Under the pieces are notes generated by a model that did not search any database, was not told the DNA's origin, and saw only the letters and a list, made by a program, of their open reading frames with translations. DNA of 30,690 nt from JAUSNA01 sp964568885 (lineage in GTDB: Bacteria; Patescibacteriota; Microgenomatia; Levybacterales; GWA1-39-11), in contig CAZMSF010000013.1 of the NCBI GenBank assembly GCA_964568885.1, positions 1 through 30,690 on the forward strand, written 5' to 3'. The position numbers and the translations under genes were made by a program. Positions 15,425 to 23,158 of this stretch are shown in pieces. Each line of letters begins with the position of its first letter. Within the stretch, counting starts at the first letter, position 1.

Positions 15425-17398
15425 TTACTGTTGTTGAAGGTATCGTATTTTATCTCTTATTTGAGCCGCCGTTTCAAAGTCTAAATCTTTAGCGGCCGCT
15501 TGCATCTCCCGTCTTAAAGTTTTTACCACCTTCTCTTTCTCATCAGGGAGAAGCACATCTTTTTCAATGAGGGGTTTTAGGTCTTCCAGAACTTTTTCCC
15601 TCTCGATGAGTTTTGCCCGAATTTCTTTTTCAATGGTTGCAGGGGTTATATCATGCTCTTTATTGTATTTCAGTTGATACTCTCGTCTTCTCTCAACTTC
15701 AAAAACCGCTTCCTTTATGGATTTTGTATGGGTGTCCGCATACAAAATAACGTGGGAATCGACCCTTCTTGCCCCTCTTCCCATTATCTGAATCAGTGAG
15801 CTTTTAGAGCGCAGAAAACCTTCTTTATCAGCATCCAATATCGCAACAAGTCCAACTTCCGGCAAATCCAATCCCTCTCGTAGCAAGTTAATTCCAACCA
15901 GCACGTCATAAACACCACTTCTCAAGTCGTCCAAAACGTCCTGACGGGAGAGTGTGCCAACATCGGAGTGAAGATAATTCACCTTAACGCCTTTTTCTTC
16001 CAAAAATGTCGTTAAATCCTCAGACATCCTTTTTGTAAGTGTGTTGACCAAAACTCTATCACCTTTTTTGACAACTTTTTCAATTTCTTGTATCAAGTCG
16101 GGTATTTGCCCCTCTGTCGGCCTGATTTCAACCTCCGGGTCAACTACTCCGGTGGGTCGTATCAATTGCTCGGCGATATTGTCTTTTCCTGATTTTTCAA
16201 GCTCATATTCATCGGGGGTTGCAGACATATAGACTGTTTTTTTTACTTTTGTCCAGAATTCCTCGGACTTTAAAGGTCTATTGTCGTACGCGGCAGGGAG
16301 TCTAAATCCGTAATCAATAAGCGTCGATTTACGTGCCTTATCTCCATTGTACATTCCCCGTATTTGTGGGATTGTCATGTGGGACTCGTCAAGAATGAGA
16401 AGCCAATCCTTTGAGACGTGGTTGAAAAACTCCAATAGTGAATACGGCGGGTCGCCGGGTGCACGTCCGTCAAAGTAACGGGAATAGTTCTCAATCCCAT
16501 TTACATACCCCAGCTCTTTTATCATCTTCAGGTCATACTCCGTTCTTTGCCGTATTCGTTGCGCCTCAACTAGTTTCCCTTCCTTTTCGAATTTCTTTAC
16601 CTGCAACTGCATGTCGGCCCGTATTTTATCAAACACCTGTTCGTAGGTAGCAGCATCGGTCATGTAATGTTTTGCAGGATAAATAACGGCAAACTTCCTG
16701 TCTTCCAAAACATCTCCGGTTAAAGGATCTACCTGCTCTATTTTTTCTATATATTCACCATTGAATGTTATCCGAAAAGATTTATCCTCATATCCCGGAA
16801 ACACTTCAACAACGTCTCCCCTCACCCTGAAAGTGCTTCTTTTAAAGTTATAGTCATTACGCTGATACATCAGGTCCAAAAGCCTATCGATAATCGAATT
16901 TCTGCTCACTTTGTCACCAACAGCAACCTCCAACGTATATTTCCCGTATTCTTGCGGTGAACCAAGATTGTAGATGCATGAAACCGAAGCGACAACAATA
17001 GTATCGGGCCGGGTCAGAAGATTGGTTGTTGCAGCAAGACGAAGTTTGTCTATCTCGTCATTTATCTCGGTCTCTTTGGCGATATACGTATCTGTAGTCG
17101 GGATATACGCCTCCGGCTGATAATAGTCGTAATAACTTACGAAGTAGCTGACAGCATTATTCGGGAAAAAATCTCTCAGTTCCTGATACAGCTGGGCTGC
17201 AAGAGTCTTATTGTGGGACATGACCAACGTTGGCCGTCCGTAATTTTTGATGACGTTTGCGATTGTATAGGTTTTTCCACTACCGGTAACCCCTAAAAGA
17301 ACTTGGTTGTCTATCCCTTTTTCCAAACCCTTCGACAATTTTTTGATGGCAGTAGGCTGGTCTCCTGTTGGTTGATATTTCGAAACTAAATCAAACAT
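15425..17398 (-). CDS. uvrB: Excinuclease ABC subunit B
   Basis: 657 aa, full length; the DNA-verification helicase of nucleotide excision repair that receives DNA from UvrA and recruits UvrC. Walker A GVTGSGKT (36-43), the beta-hairpin region YYDYYQPEAYIP that probes the damaged strand, DESH (motif II), SATPDEYE, the helicase C-terminal INLLREGLDLPEV and QIMGRGAR, and a C-terminal UVR domain (about 618-655) that contacts UvrC. It is divergent from lexA across about 240 bp; the damage regulon would be expected to include it. No SD; a TATACT (17420-17425) lies 21 nt upstream. Confidence 0.97.
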   Translation of the reverse strand: MFDLVSKYQPTGDQPTAIKKLSKGLEKGIDNQVLLGVTGSGKTYTIANVIKNYGRPTLVMSHNKTLAAQLYQELRDFFPNNAVSYFVSYYDYYQPEAYIPTTDTYIAKETEINDEIDKLRLAATTNLLTRPDTIVVASVSCIYNLGSPQEYGKYTLEVAVGDKVSRNSIIDRLLDLMYQRNDYNFKRSTFRVRGDVVEVFPGYEDKSFRITFNGEYIEKIEQVDPLTGDVLEDRKFAVIYPAKHYMTDAATYEQVFDKIRADMQLQVKKFEKEGKLVEAQRIRQRTEYDLKMIKELGYVNGIENYSRYFDGRAPGDPPYSLLEFFNHVSKDWLLILDESHMTIPQIRGMYNGDKARKSTLIDYGFRLPAAYDNRPLKSEEFWTKVKKTVYMSATPDEYELEKSGKDNIAEQLIRPTGVVDPEVEIRPTEGQIPDLIQEIEKVVKKGDRVLVNTLTKRMSEDLTTFLEEKGVKVNYLHSDVGTLSRQDVLDDLRSGVYDVLVGINLLREGLDLPEVGLVAILDADKEGFLRSKSSLIQIMGRGARRVDSHVILYADTHTKSIKEAVFEVERRREYQLKYNKEHDITPATIEKEIRAKLIEREKVLEDLKPLIEKDVLLPDEKEKVVKTLRREMQAAAKDLDFETAAQIRDKIRYLQQQ

Positions 17399-17640
17399 AC
17401 AAAACAGTATTAAGAAGTAAGTATAATGTATTAAGGAAATTATTTTTCATCCTTTATACTTTATACTCTATACTGAACTATACATTGTACCACACTTTTG
17501 AGGCTAAAGGACAGGAAAGGCAAATTCTAATTCAAAGTTGCTATAGTTTGTTACACATTGCATCTCTTGACAAGCTTCGTATATTTTTCGTATATTTTTA
17601 GTGTAACTTTTTGCTAAATTAAGCTAAATTTTACATAACT
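17399..17640. promoter_or_regulatory. uvrB-lexA divergent control region
   Basis: No gene is visible here. For uvrB, minus-strand TATACT lies at 17420-17425, overlapping a plus-strand TATAAT (17422-17427). A heptad series TTTATAC TTTATAC TCTATAC lies at about 17453-17473. GTTACAC (17550-17556) and GTGTAAC (17601-17607) form a perfect inverted repeat flanking the lexA promoter. GCTAAATT is repeated at 17613-17620 and 17623-17630, 10 bp apart, and CGTATATTTTT is repeated in tandem at 17578-17599. Any of these could be the LexA operator; the Bacillus-type GAAC-N4-GTTC and the E. coli CTGT-N8-ACAG boxes are not seen. Confidence 0.55.
17567..17596 (+). promoter_or_regulatory. Sigma-70-type promoter of lexA
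   Basis: TTGACA (17567-17572), an 18-bp spacer and TATATT (17591-17596). Transcription should begin near 17603, giving a leader of about 38 nt to the ATG at 17641. The perfect inverted repeat GTTACAC/GTGTAAC brackets it, as expected for an autoregulated repressor gene. Confidence 0.7.
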
Positions 17641-18294
17641 ATGACAGCCGTTCTATACAGACGCGAAAGAGAACTTTTAACATTTATTTGGCAATTCCAA
17701 GAAAGAAACGGATACTCTCCTACGCTACGGGAAATGGCGGATGCCATGAATAGGCGCGCTCCCTCAACCATCCACTCTCTCATCCGGGGTTTAGTTGAAA
17801 AAGGTTATCTTCAGAAGGTTGACGGTAACATGCGGACCCTTAAAATTCTCAAAAAAGATCAAATCGGCGCACTCATTGGGGAAAAAGTTAAGGGAGTCGG
17901 AACCACCATTTCGCTTCCTCTTATGGGATTTATTGCAGCAGGTCAACCATTAGAGCCCCACACGGACCCCGAAGCAACACTGGATGTCGCATCATCCATG
18001 ATATCGGGGAAAAGAACCTCCTATGCTCTGCAGGTAAAGGGGAATTCTATGATAGAAGACGGAATTTTTGACGGCGACTTTGTGGTCGTTGAAAAAACCG
18101 ACATCTGTAATGAGGGAGATATTGTCGTTGCACTTGTCGATGACAGCTTGGCCACGCTAAAACGGTTTTACAAAAAAGACGGACGGATTGTCTTGATGCC
18201 TTCAAATAGCGAAATGGAACCGATTTACCCGCATGAGTGTAGGATACAGGGGGTCGTGACGGGGCTTGTAAGAAAGTTCTCTTCGATAAATTAA
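17641..18294 (+). CDS. lexA: SOS repressor LexA
   Basis: 217 aa. An N-terminal winged helix (about 5-68, with GYSPTLREMADAMN) binds operators, followed by a C-terminal S24 self-cleavage domain. The scissile bond is A100-G101 (FIAAGQP), and the Ser/Lys dyad is S136 (KGNSM) and K174 (ATLKRF). RecA filaments would trigger cleavage and derepress the damage genes. The length is usual. It is divergent from uvrB and close to uvrA and uvrC, so the repressor sits beside likely targets. No SD. It is convergent with dedA, with a small hairpin between them. Confidence 0.95.
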   Translation: MTAVLYRRERELLTFIWQFQERNGYSPTLREMADAMNRRAPSTIHSLIRGLVEKGYLQKVDGNMRTLKILKKDQIGALIGEKVKGVGTTISLPLMGFIAAGQPLEPHTDPEATLDVASSMISGKRTSYALQVKGNSMIEDGIFDGDFVVVEKTDICNEGDIVVALVDDSLATLKRFYKKDGRIVLMPSNSEMEPIYPHECRIQGVVTGLVRKFSSIN

Positions 18295-18303
18295 ATTAGT
18301 GAA

Positions 18304-18319
18304 GCAACTGAATAGTTGC
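18304..18319. terminator. Short hairpin between convergent lexA and dedA
   Basis: GCAACT, GAAT loop, AGTTGC: a perfect 6-bp stem 10 nt after the lexA stop. There is no T-run on either side, so it is at best a weak or factor-assisted terminator. Confidence 0.35.
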
Positions 18320-18333
18320 GGAACGAAAGAAGT

Positions 18334-18945
18334 TTAACCTTTGCGGATTTTTCTTATTACAAAATATATTCCCCCGAAAACAATAAGAGCCAAAATAACG
18401 TACTCGAACTTTCTATAATAAGGATCAAGCGCTTTCCAATTCTCACCCATGACGTACCCCATATAGGTCAATAATGCCGACCACAGAAAACATCCGACAA
18501 CAGTATAGATAATGAATTTTTTCATGTTCATCCGGAACACTCCGGCCGGAAGAGAAATCACGGTCCGAACTGCTGGGAGTAAGCGGGAAATAAAGATAAT
18601 TTTATCTCCGTATTTTTGAAACCAATGTTCAGCATGGCGGTACTCTTTTTCAGACACAAGTATAAATTTTCCGTACTTACGGATAAGCTTCAGAAGCACC
18701 GTTTCTTCAAGAAAATACCCTATGTAATATGCGATAAGGCTACCGACCAAGTTGGCGACAGTTCCTGTTATGATAACCAACCAAACATTTAAAATCCCTT
18801 GAGAAGCAAGAAAGCCGGAAAAAGGCATGGTAATCTCTGAGGGAATAGGTATGAGAACCGACTCAAGTCCCATAAGGACAAAAATACCTATGTAAGAGGT
18901 GCTCTGAATGAAGCTTATGATAAAATGTGAAATAACTTCCAACAT
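18334..18945 (-). CDS. DedA-family membrane protein
   Basis: 203 aa from the ATG at 18945. Four to five membrane helices; the family core is visible as GLESVLIPIPSEITMPFSGFL (two segments, about 26-46), GSLIAYYIGY and SRLLPAVRTVISLPAGVFRM. DedA proteins are thought to move undecaprenyl or other phospholipids across the membrane and support envelope energetics. An upstream in-frame ATG at 18990 exists but would lie inside rsmI. The inner start fits the family and has a promoter 15 nt upstream. Its start codon directly abuts that of rsmI (CATATG at 18943-18948). Confidence 0.88.
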   Translation of the reverse strand: MLEVISHFIISFIQSTSYIGIFVLMGLESVLIPIPSEITMPFSGFLASQGILNVWLVIITGTVANLVGSLIAYYIGYFLEETVLLKLIRKYGKFILVSEKEYRHAEHWFQKYGDKIIFISRLLPAVRTVISLPAGVFRMNMKKFIIYTVVGCFLWSALLTYMGYVMGENWKALDPYYRKFEYVILALIVFGGIYFVIRKIRKG

Positions 18946-19620
18946 ATGAGCAATTTGTACATTGTAGCAACTCCAATCGGCAACATGCAAGACATAACTT
19001 CCCGCGCATTACTTACGCTTAATTCCGTCGGCGCGGTCCTTTGTGAAGATACGAGACAAACAAAGAAATTGTTTGAGAGATATGAAATAAAAACAACGCA
19101 CCTTATACCCCTTAATGAATTCAACGAAGAAAATGTTTTGTACGAAGCCTTGAGCCTTCTTAAGACCGTCAACGTTGCGCTTGTTTCCGACGCGGGAACT
19201 CCACTCATTTCTGACCCCGGATACCGTTTGGTTTCGGAAGCACGCAAGCGAGGCATTACGGTCATTCCTATCCCTGGCCCCTCAGCCGTTATTACTGCCC
19301 TTTCAGCCTCCGGCCTTCCAACCGATAAGTTTTACTTCCTCGGATTTCTCCCCAAAACCAGGTCTAAGGCTGTAAGAAATTTAGAATCGGTGAAAGACCT
19401 TGAGACAACGGTCGTACTGTATGAATCGCCCCACAGAATACGTGAGACACTGGAGTTGATAAAAGAGATATATGGAGACATAGAAGTAACCGTTGCCCGC
19501 GAACTTACCAAGGTTCACGAAGAAATTCACTCAGGTGCGGCAACCAAACTTATTGGTGAATACGAGAAAAAGCAGCCAAAAGGAGAATTCGTTCTTCTCT
19601 TTTCAACGCGCACATTATAA
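18946..19620 (+). CDS. rsmI: 16S rRNA (cytidine-2'-O)-methyltransferase RsmI
   Basis: 224 aa. This SAM-dependent enzyme 2'-O-methylates C1402 of 16S rRNA in the decoding centre. It has the tetrapyrrole-methylase fold with NLYIVATPIGNMQD at the start, CEDTRQTKKL, SDAGTPLISDPGYRLV, PIPGPSAVITALSASGLP and LYESPHRI, in the standard order. E. coli RsmI is about 286 aa, so the C-terminal extension is missing, as in several small bacteria. Upstream, TGATAAAAT (18918-18926) could be an extended -10 inside dedA. It is convergent with enolase, with a 6-nt overlap of ends. Confidence 0.95.
   Translation: MSNLYIVATPIGNMQDITSRALLTLNSVGAVLCEDTRQTKKLFERYEIKTTHLIPLNEFNEENVLYEALSLLKTVNVALVSDAGTPLISDPGYRLVSEARKRGITVIPIPGPSAVITALSASGLPTDKFYFLGFLPKTRSKAVRNLESVKDLETTVVLYESPHRIRETLELIKEIYGDIEVTVARELTKVHEEIHSGAATKLIGEYEKKQPKGEFVLLFSTRTL
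18961..18990 (-). promoter_or_regulatory. dedA promoter inside rsmI
   Basis: The minus strand reads TTGCAT (18985-18990), an 18-bp spacer ending TGC, then TACAAT (18961-18966): an extended -10 with a 15-nt gap to the dedA ATG. It lies entirely within the rsmI coding sequence. Confidence 0.55.
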
Positions 19621-20877
19621 CTTGCTTTTTTTCAATTCCTGCTCTATGGCAAGAAGCCTGTTGTATTTCGTTACCCTCTCCCGTGCAGGGGCACCAAACT
19701 TCACATAATCGGCGTCAACAGCGACGGCAAAGTCAGCGATGAAGTTATCTTCCGTTTCTCCGCTTCTTGAACTTACAATTATTTTCAACTGTTTGAATCT
19801 GGCAATTTCGGCAACCGCTAAGGCTTCAGTCACCGTACCGATTTGGTTGGGCTTGACGACCAGAGCGTTCAAAACATTATTGTTAAGAGCAGATTGGAGC
19901 CTGTAAGGATTGGTGCTTGTAATGTCATCCCCGCTGATAAGTGCTTTTGAGGCAAAACTTGAGTACATTTTTTTCCATCCCTCCCAATCGTCCTCTGCAA
20001 ACGGGTCTTCAAAATATACAAGAGAATAGTCATTCACCAATCCCTGATATATTTCTATCAAATCATCTTGATCAAGTTGCCCGTTTTTGTCTTTTATGAC
20101 ATACTTTTTATTTGACAAGAAAGCGTTTGCGGCAATATCTACCCCCATGAAAACATCTTTCAAAAACTCGAATTTGGTAGTGCTGATAACCGTTTTGATT
20201 GTCTTGAATGCATCGGCATTGGTCGTATATGACGGAGCGAAACCTCCCTCGTCGGCACAAAGAACAGACTGATTATTGTCCTTCAGATACCCGCGTAGAG
20301 TTTTGTAAATGGTGACTCCTATTTCCAAAGACTCCTGTAGCGTATGGGAAGTGGCTGGAATAACAAGAAATTCCTGGTAGTTAAGGGTGTTCTCTGCGTG
20401 CTTCCCTCCCTCAATGATATTGAACATCGGAGTCGGAATCCTATGTTCGGTTTTCTCACGGGCGATGAATTGTCGGATATATAAAACGAGTGGCAAGAGG
20501 GAGCTTTTCGCGGCGGCTTTGCAGACAGCTTGGGAAACCGATAAGATACTGTTTCCCCCAAGTTTCATCTTATTTTGGGTACCGTCAAGCTCTATCATGA
20601 GCTTGTCGATTTTTTGTTGCTCAACAGCCTCCATGCCAATAAGTTTTGGTGCAATTACCGTGTTGACCGCATCGACCGCCTTTAATACTCCTTGCCCAAA
20701 AAGTCTGTCGTTTTCACCATCCCGGAGCTGTAATGCCTCATACGTACCCTTCATTATTCCGGTCGGAACCGACGAGCGGGCAGTCGTTCCGTCATCTAAA
20801 GAAACCATCGTTTCGATGGTAGGATTTCCATGTGTATCAAATATTTCCCGGGCTGTAATGCTATCTATTTTTGACAT
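19615..20877 (-). CDS. eno: Enolase with altered active-site residues
   Basis: 420 aa; the enolase fold, normally converting 2-phosphoglycerate to PEP. Kept: catalytic E210 (DEGGFAP), metal ligands D247, E290 and D317 (GVDIAAN, YFEDP, SGDD), K342 (VVKPNQIGT), R371 and S372 (RSGETED) and K393. Changed: the mobile loop normally SGASTG reads TGIMKG (39-44); the usual His before the phosphate-binding Arg (SHRSGETED) is Ser (S370); and the region usually DIQEFM reads NYQEFL. So it may have altered kinetics or function. It is last in a set with PGI and the PEP-synthase-like gene (1-nt gap to the latter). Its end overlaps the convergent rsmI by 6 nt. The best name is still enolase; function should be treated as unproven. 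Confidence 0.9.
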   Translation of the reverse strand: MSKIDSITAREIFDTHGNPTIETMVSLDDGTTARSSVPTGIMKGTYEALQLRDGENDRLFGQGVLKAVDAVNTVIAPKLIGMEAVEQQKIDKLMIELDGTQNKMKLGGNSILSVSQAVCKAAAKSSLLPLVLYIRQFIAREKTEHRIPTPMFNIIEGGKHAENTLNYQEFLVIPATSHTLQESLEIGVTIYKTLRGYLKDNNQSVLCADEGGFAPSYTTNADAFKTIKTVISTTKFEFLKDVFMGVDIAANAFLSNKKYVIKDKNGQLDQDDLIEIYQGLVNDYSLVYFEDPFAEDDWEGWKKMYSSFASKALISGDDITSTNPYRLQSALNNNVLNALVVKPNQIGTVTEALAVAEIARFKQLKIIVSSRSGETEDNFIADFAVAVDADYVKFGAPARERVTKYNRLLAIEQELKKSKL

Positions 20878-20878
20878 A

Positions 20879-22060
20879 TTAACTCACCAACATGCTTCCC
20901 CTTTTTATCTCACCGGTTGTTGCATTCAGGGTAATAATGTCGCCCGATGAATACAATAGCCGTTCTCTTTTTCTAATTACGGTCGGTATCCCGACGCTCT
21001 TTAAAATTGCGACTATCTCGGGGTGTGGGTCCGACTCAACAATAATACCCTTCGCCTTCTTAATGGTATTAATCATAGCTTTATCAAGCGACTTTAACAG
21101 TACAATCTCATCGTGAGAGATAGAAATTGACTTTTCTTTTTCATCCACAACATTCAATCTTCCGATAGTAATGCCCGGGGTTACTGTCATGCTTTTTGCA
21201 AGAAAATCGTAGGTATTCGTATGCTCGACGTAGGAGCTTTCGTGTGTAATTTTTGTCACATATATTTTGTCACCTGCTTTTCCCCACGATAGTTCCTGTG
21301 GCAATAAAAAAGCTTTTTCCGAAATTTTGGCGTAATCAAGAAGTTTTTTTATCTCAAAGACACTTAGTGCGTCTTTTTTCCCGCCCGGAAAAACGTGACC
21401 CTTAACAAAAGTTTTTGAATGTTTGTGATAGGTAAGCAGTACGTGAGAACGCGCCTCAATTTCATATTCACCCTTCTTTGCTCCAAATGTCTTAACAATA
21501 CCCTCAAGCTCAAATTTAAGATTTGGAGCAATCGCAAGACAAACTGAAAACTCATGGTGGTTATCGTAGTCTATAGTGTGTTTTTTCAGATGTTCTTGCG
21601 AAAAAAGATTTGCCCACAACATCCGCACTTCATTTGCAACCACAGCTTCTCCCTTTAACGGTTGTGACTTTGAGTATCCAAGATAATTTCGTCCCCGGAA
21701 ATAATACGCTTCGACACAATACTCTTTACCGCTATCAATGCTCTTTAGTAACGCTTTTGAAATATCCGAAGGTAATTTACCATTTACTATCAGGTTGGTT
21801 ATATAGGAAGAAATTTGAGAGAGTGAGCTATGATGCTCATGGTTAATGCTACCCAATAGGTGTTTGATTTGGGTTTTAAGATTACCCTCATCCAGAAAAT
21901 GCTTGAAGGAATACGGTGTGAGAATTACCCGCGGCAAAATCAAGCCTTTGTTTTTTGAAAATTCCCCTAGAGATGCAAGATCAACACCAACAATATATCT
22001 GTCCTCAAATTCAAGCAACCCGTTCTCCACAACATAATCTATAGGCAGGACCATATACAT
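20879..22060 (-). CDS. Degenerate PEP synthase/PPDK-like protein
   Basis: 393 aa. Residues about 22-110 align in pattern with the N-terminus of PEP synthase/PPDK (ASLGEFSKNKGLILPRVILT, then YSFKHFL), but the GGK-type ATP-contact lysine is missing. The following part lacks the RSS phosphate-binding motif; LSWGKAGDKIYVTKITH matches the end of that domain. Residues about 290-393 are the PEP-utilizer swivel domain (GIIVES...VGIPTV...GDIITLNATTGEIKRG), yet at the spacing of the phospho-histidine (9 before G of GIP) stands Glu. The C-terminal PEP/pyruvate barrel is wholly absent (family about 750-900 aa). A pseudoenzyme or regulator is likely. It lies between PGI and enolase on one transcript. Start ATG 22060; M3 (22054) is also possible. 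Confidence 0.75.
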   Translation of the reverse strand: MYMVLPIDYVVENGLLEFEDRYIVGVDLASLGEFSKNKGLILPRVILTPYSFKHFLDEGNLKTQIKHLLGSINHEHHSSLSQISSYITNLIVNGKLPSDISKALLKSIDSGKEYCVEAYYFRGRNYLGYSKSQPLKGEAVVANEVRMLWANLFSQEHLKKHTIDYDNHHEFSVCLAIAPNLKFELEGIVKTFGAKKGEYEIEARSHVLLTYHKHSKTFVKGHVFPGGKKDALSVFEIKKLLDYAKISEKAFLLPQELSWGKAGDKIYVTKITHESSYVEHTNTYDFLAKSMTVTPGITIGRLNVVDEKEKSISISHDEIVLLKSLDKAMINTIKKAKGIIVESDPHPEIVAILKSVGIPTVIRKRERLLYSSGDIITLNATTGEIKRGSMLVS

Positions 22061-22095
22061 TCATTGTGGAAGAAAGTACGAAAAAAAGCAAGAAG

Positions 22096-23121
22096 TTAGG
22101 CAAGAAGTTTTTTAAATTTCTCAACTAACTCAACCGGAGTCGGATCGTTCCCATACCCGAGGGCCAAATAATATGAATTAAAACCACCGGTAAGCAGCGA
22201 CGAAAACATCTTATAGAATATTGTCCCTTCGCTGTAGTCCAGTATTATTGAATCTGTTCCGTATTCTTTAAGAATAGCAGCGGTAACCTCGAATCTCTTG
22301 TAATTTCTTGGATGATCTTCCGGGTCACGAAGCATAACGGCAATAAAATTCCCTTGGGGACTTACAAATCCATTTGCCTCGTTGTGATTAAGTTCAGGGA
22401 AAAAATTCCAGAACGCCGGGGTCTTACCGTTTTCGTTTATCATGATTTTCCAAATCATCGCAACAGGTTTAAAACGTGTTGACGTATAAATAACAGGTGT
22501 CTTCCCGTTAATTTTTTCCGCCAATTCTTTCCCTTTCGCTTCAAACTGGGCAATATTTTCCTTTAGCTTAGCAGCTGCCTCCAGGATTTCGTTTTTCGTA
22601 TCGGGAATCAAATTGTGATTTATAAGTGTTTGGATCATTGCGCCAAAAAAGTACCCTGTTCCCAGACGAGGCTGGAAATTTTCGAAAGGAATAGGAAGCT
22701 TGATAAATGGAATGTTGTTCTCCTTGCACATTTCCTCAATTTTTCCGCCACTTGCTACCCCCACGCAGGGCAACTTATTTTTAAGAGCTTCTTCAAATGA
22801 CTCAATAGTCTCCTCCGTATTTCCGGAATAAGACATAATAAAGTTGAGTGATTTATCAAACGCCTCATGTGGCAAAGAGTAGTATCTGTTCTGAAATACC
22901 TCGAGCCTTCTTACATTTGTATTCCTTTTAAAAAGGTCACTGAGATAAATTCTTAGAAGATTTCCGGGAAGAGCCGACCCACCCATACCCGAAATGGTTA
23001 TTGACGTGAATTCCCCATCTACGTGTATATCTTTTGCTGTTTCAAAACCTACTTTAAATTGCTCGGGACTATCAAGAAGCATTTGCCTGAGATTTGAAGG
23101 ATCTTTCGGGTTGTCAATCAT
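22096..23121 (-). CDS. Bifunctional phosphoglucose/phosphomannose isomerase
   Basis: 341 aa, a SIS-domain isomerase of the archaeal/bacterial bifunctional PGI/PMI type, interconverting glucose-6-P or mannose-6-P with fructose-6-P. Seen: SGMGGSALPG (44-53), SYSGNTEET near 94 and the C-terminal PGI_C motif FFPELNHNEANGF with the probable catalytic Glu/His. The length is normal. It starts a sub-operon with the PEP-synthase-like gene (35-nt gap) and enolase, from a strong promoter whose -10 ends 7 nt before the ATG, so the mRNA is probably leaderless. Confidence 0.92.
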   Translation of the reverse strand: MIDNPKDPSNLRQMLLDSPEQFKVGFETAKDIHVDGEFTSITISGMGGSALPGNLLRIYLSDLFKRNTNVRRLEVFQNRYYSLPHEAFDKSLNFIMSYSGNTEETIESFEEALKNKLPCVGVASGGKIEEMCKENNIPFIKLPIPFENFQPRLGTGYFFGAMIQTLINHNLIPDTKNEILEAAAKLKENIAQFEAKGKELAEKINGKTPVIYTSTRFKPVAMIWKIMINENGKTPAFWNFFPELNHNEANGFVSPQGNFIAVMLRDPEDHPRNYKRFEVTAAILKEYGTDSIILDYSEGTIFYKMFSSLLTGGFNSYYLALGYGNDPTPVELVEKFKKLLA

Positions 23122-23128
23122 ATTAGAT

Positions 23129-23158
23129 ACTATAATAAAAATGCGAAGCGTTAGTCAA
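23129..23158 (-). promoter_or_regulatory. Strong promoter of PGI sub-operon
   Basis: Minus strand: TTGACT (23153-23158), an 18-bp spacer and TATAGT (23129-23134), 7 nt before the ATG at 23121. Each hexamer has 5 of 6 consensus bases. The -35 begins at the base next to the stop codon of the upstream gene. Confidence 0.78.

Noticed and set aside
17422..17427. Plus-strand TATAAT as the main lexA promoter
   Set aside because: It lies over 210 nt from lexA; the TTGACA-18-TATATT pair at 17567-17596 is better placed.
18946..18990. Longer start for dedA inside rsmI
   Set aside because: It would extend through the well-supported first codons of rsmI and cover the predicted dedA promoter; the family start fits 18945.
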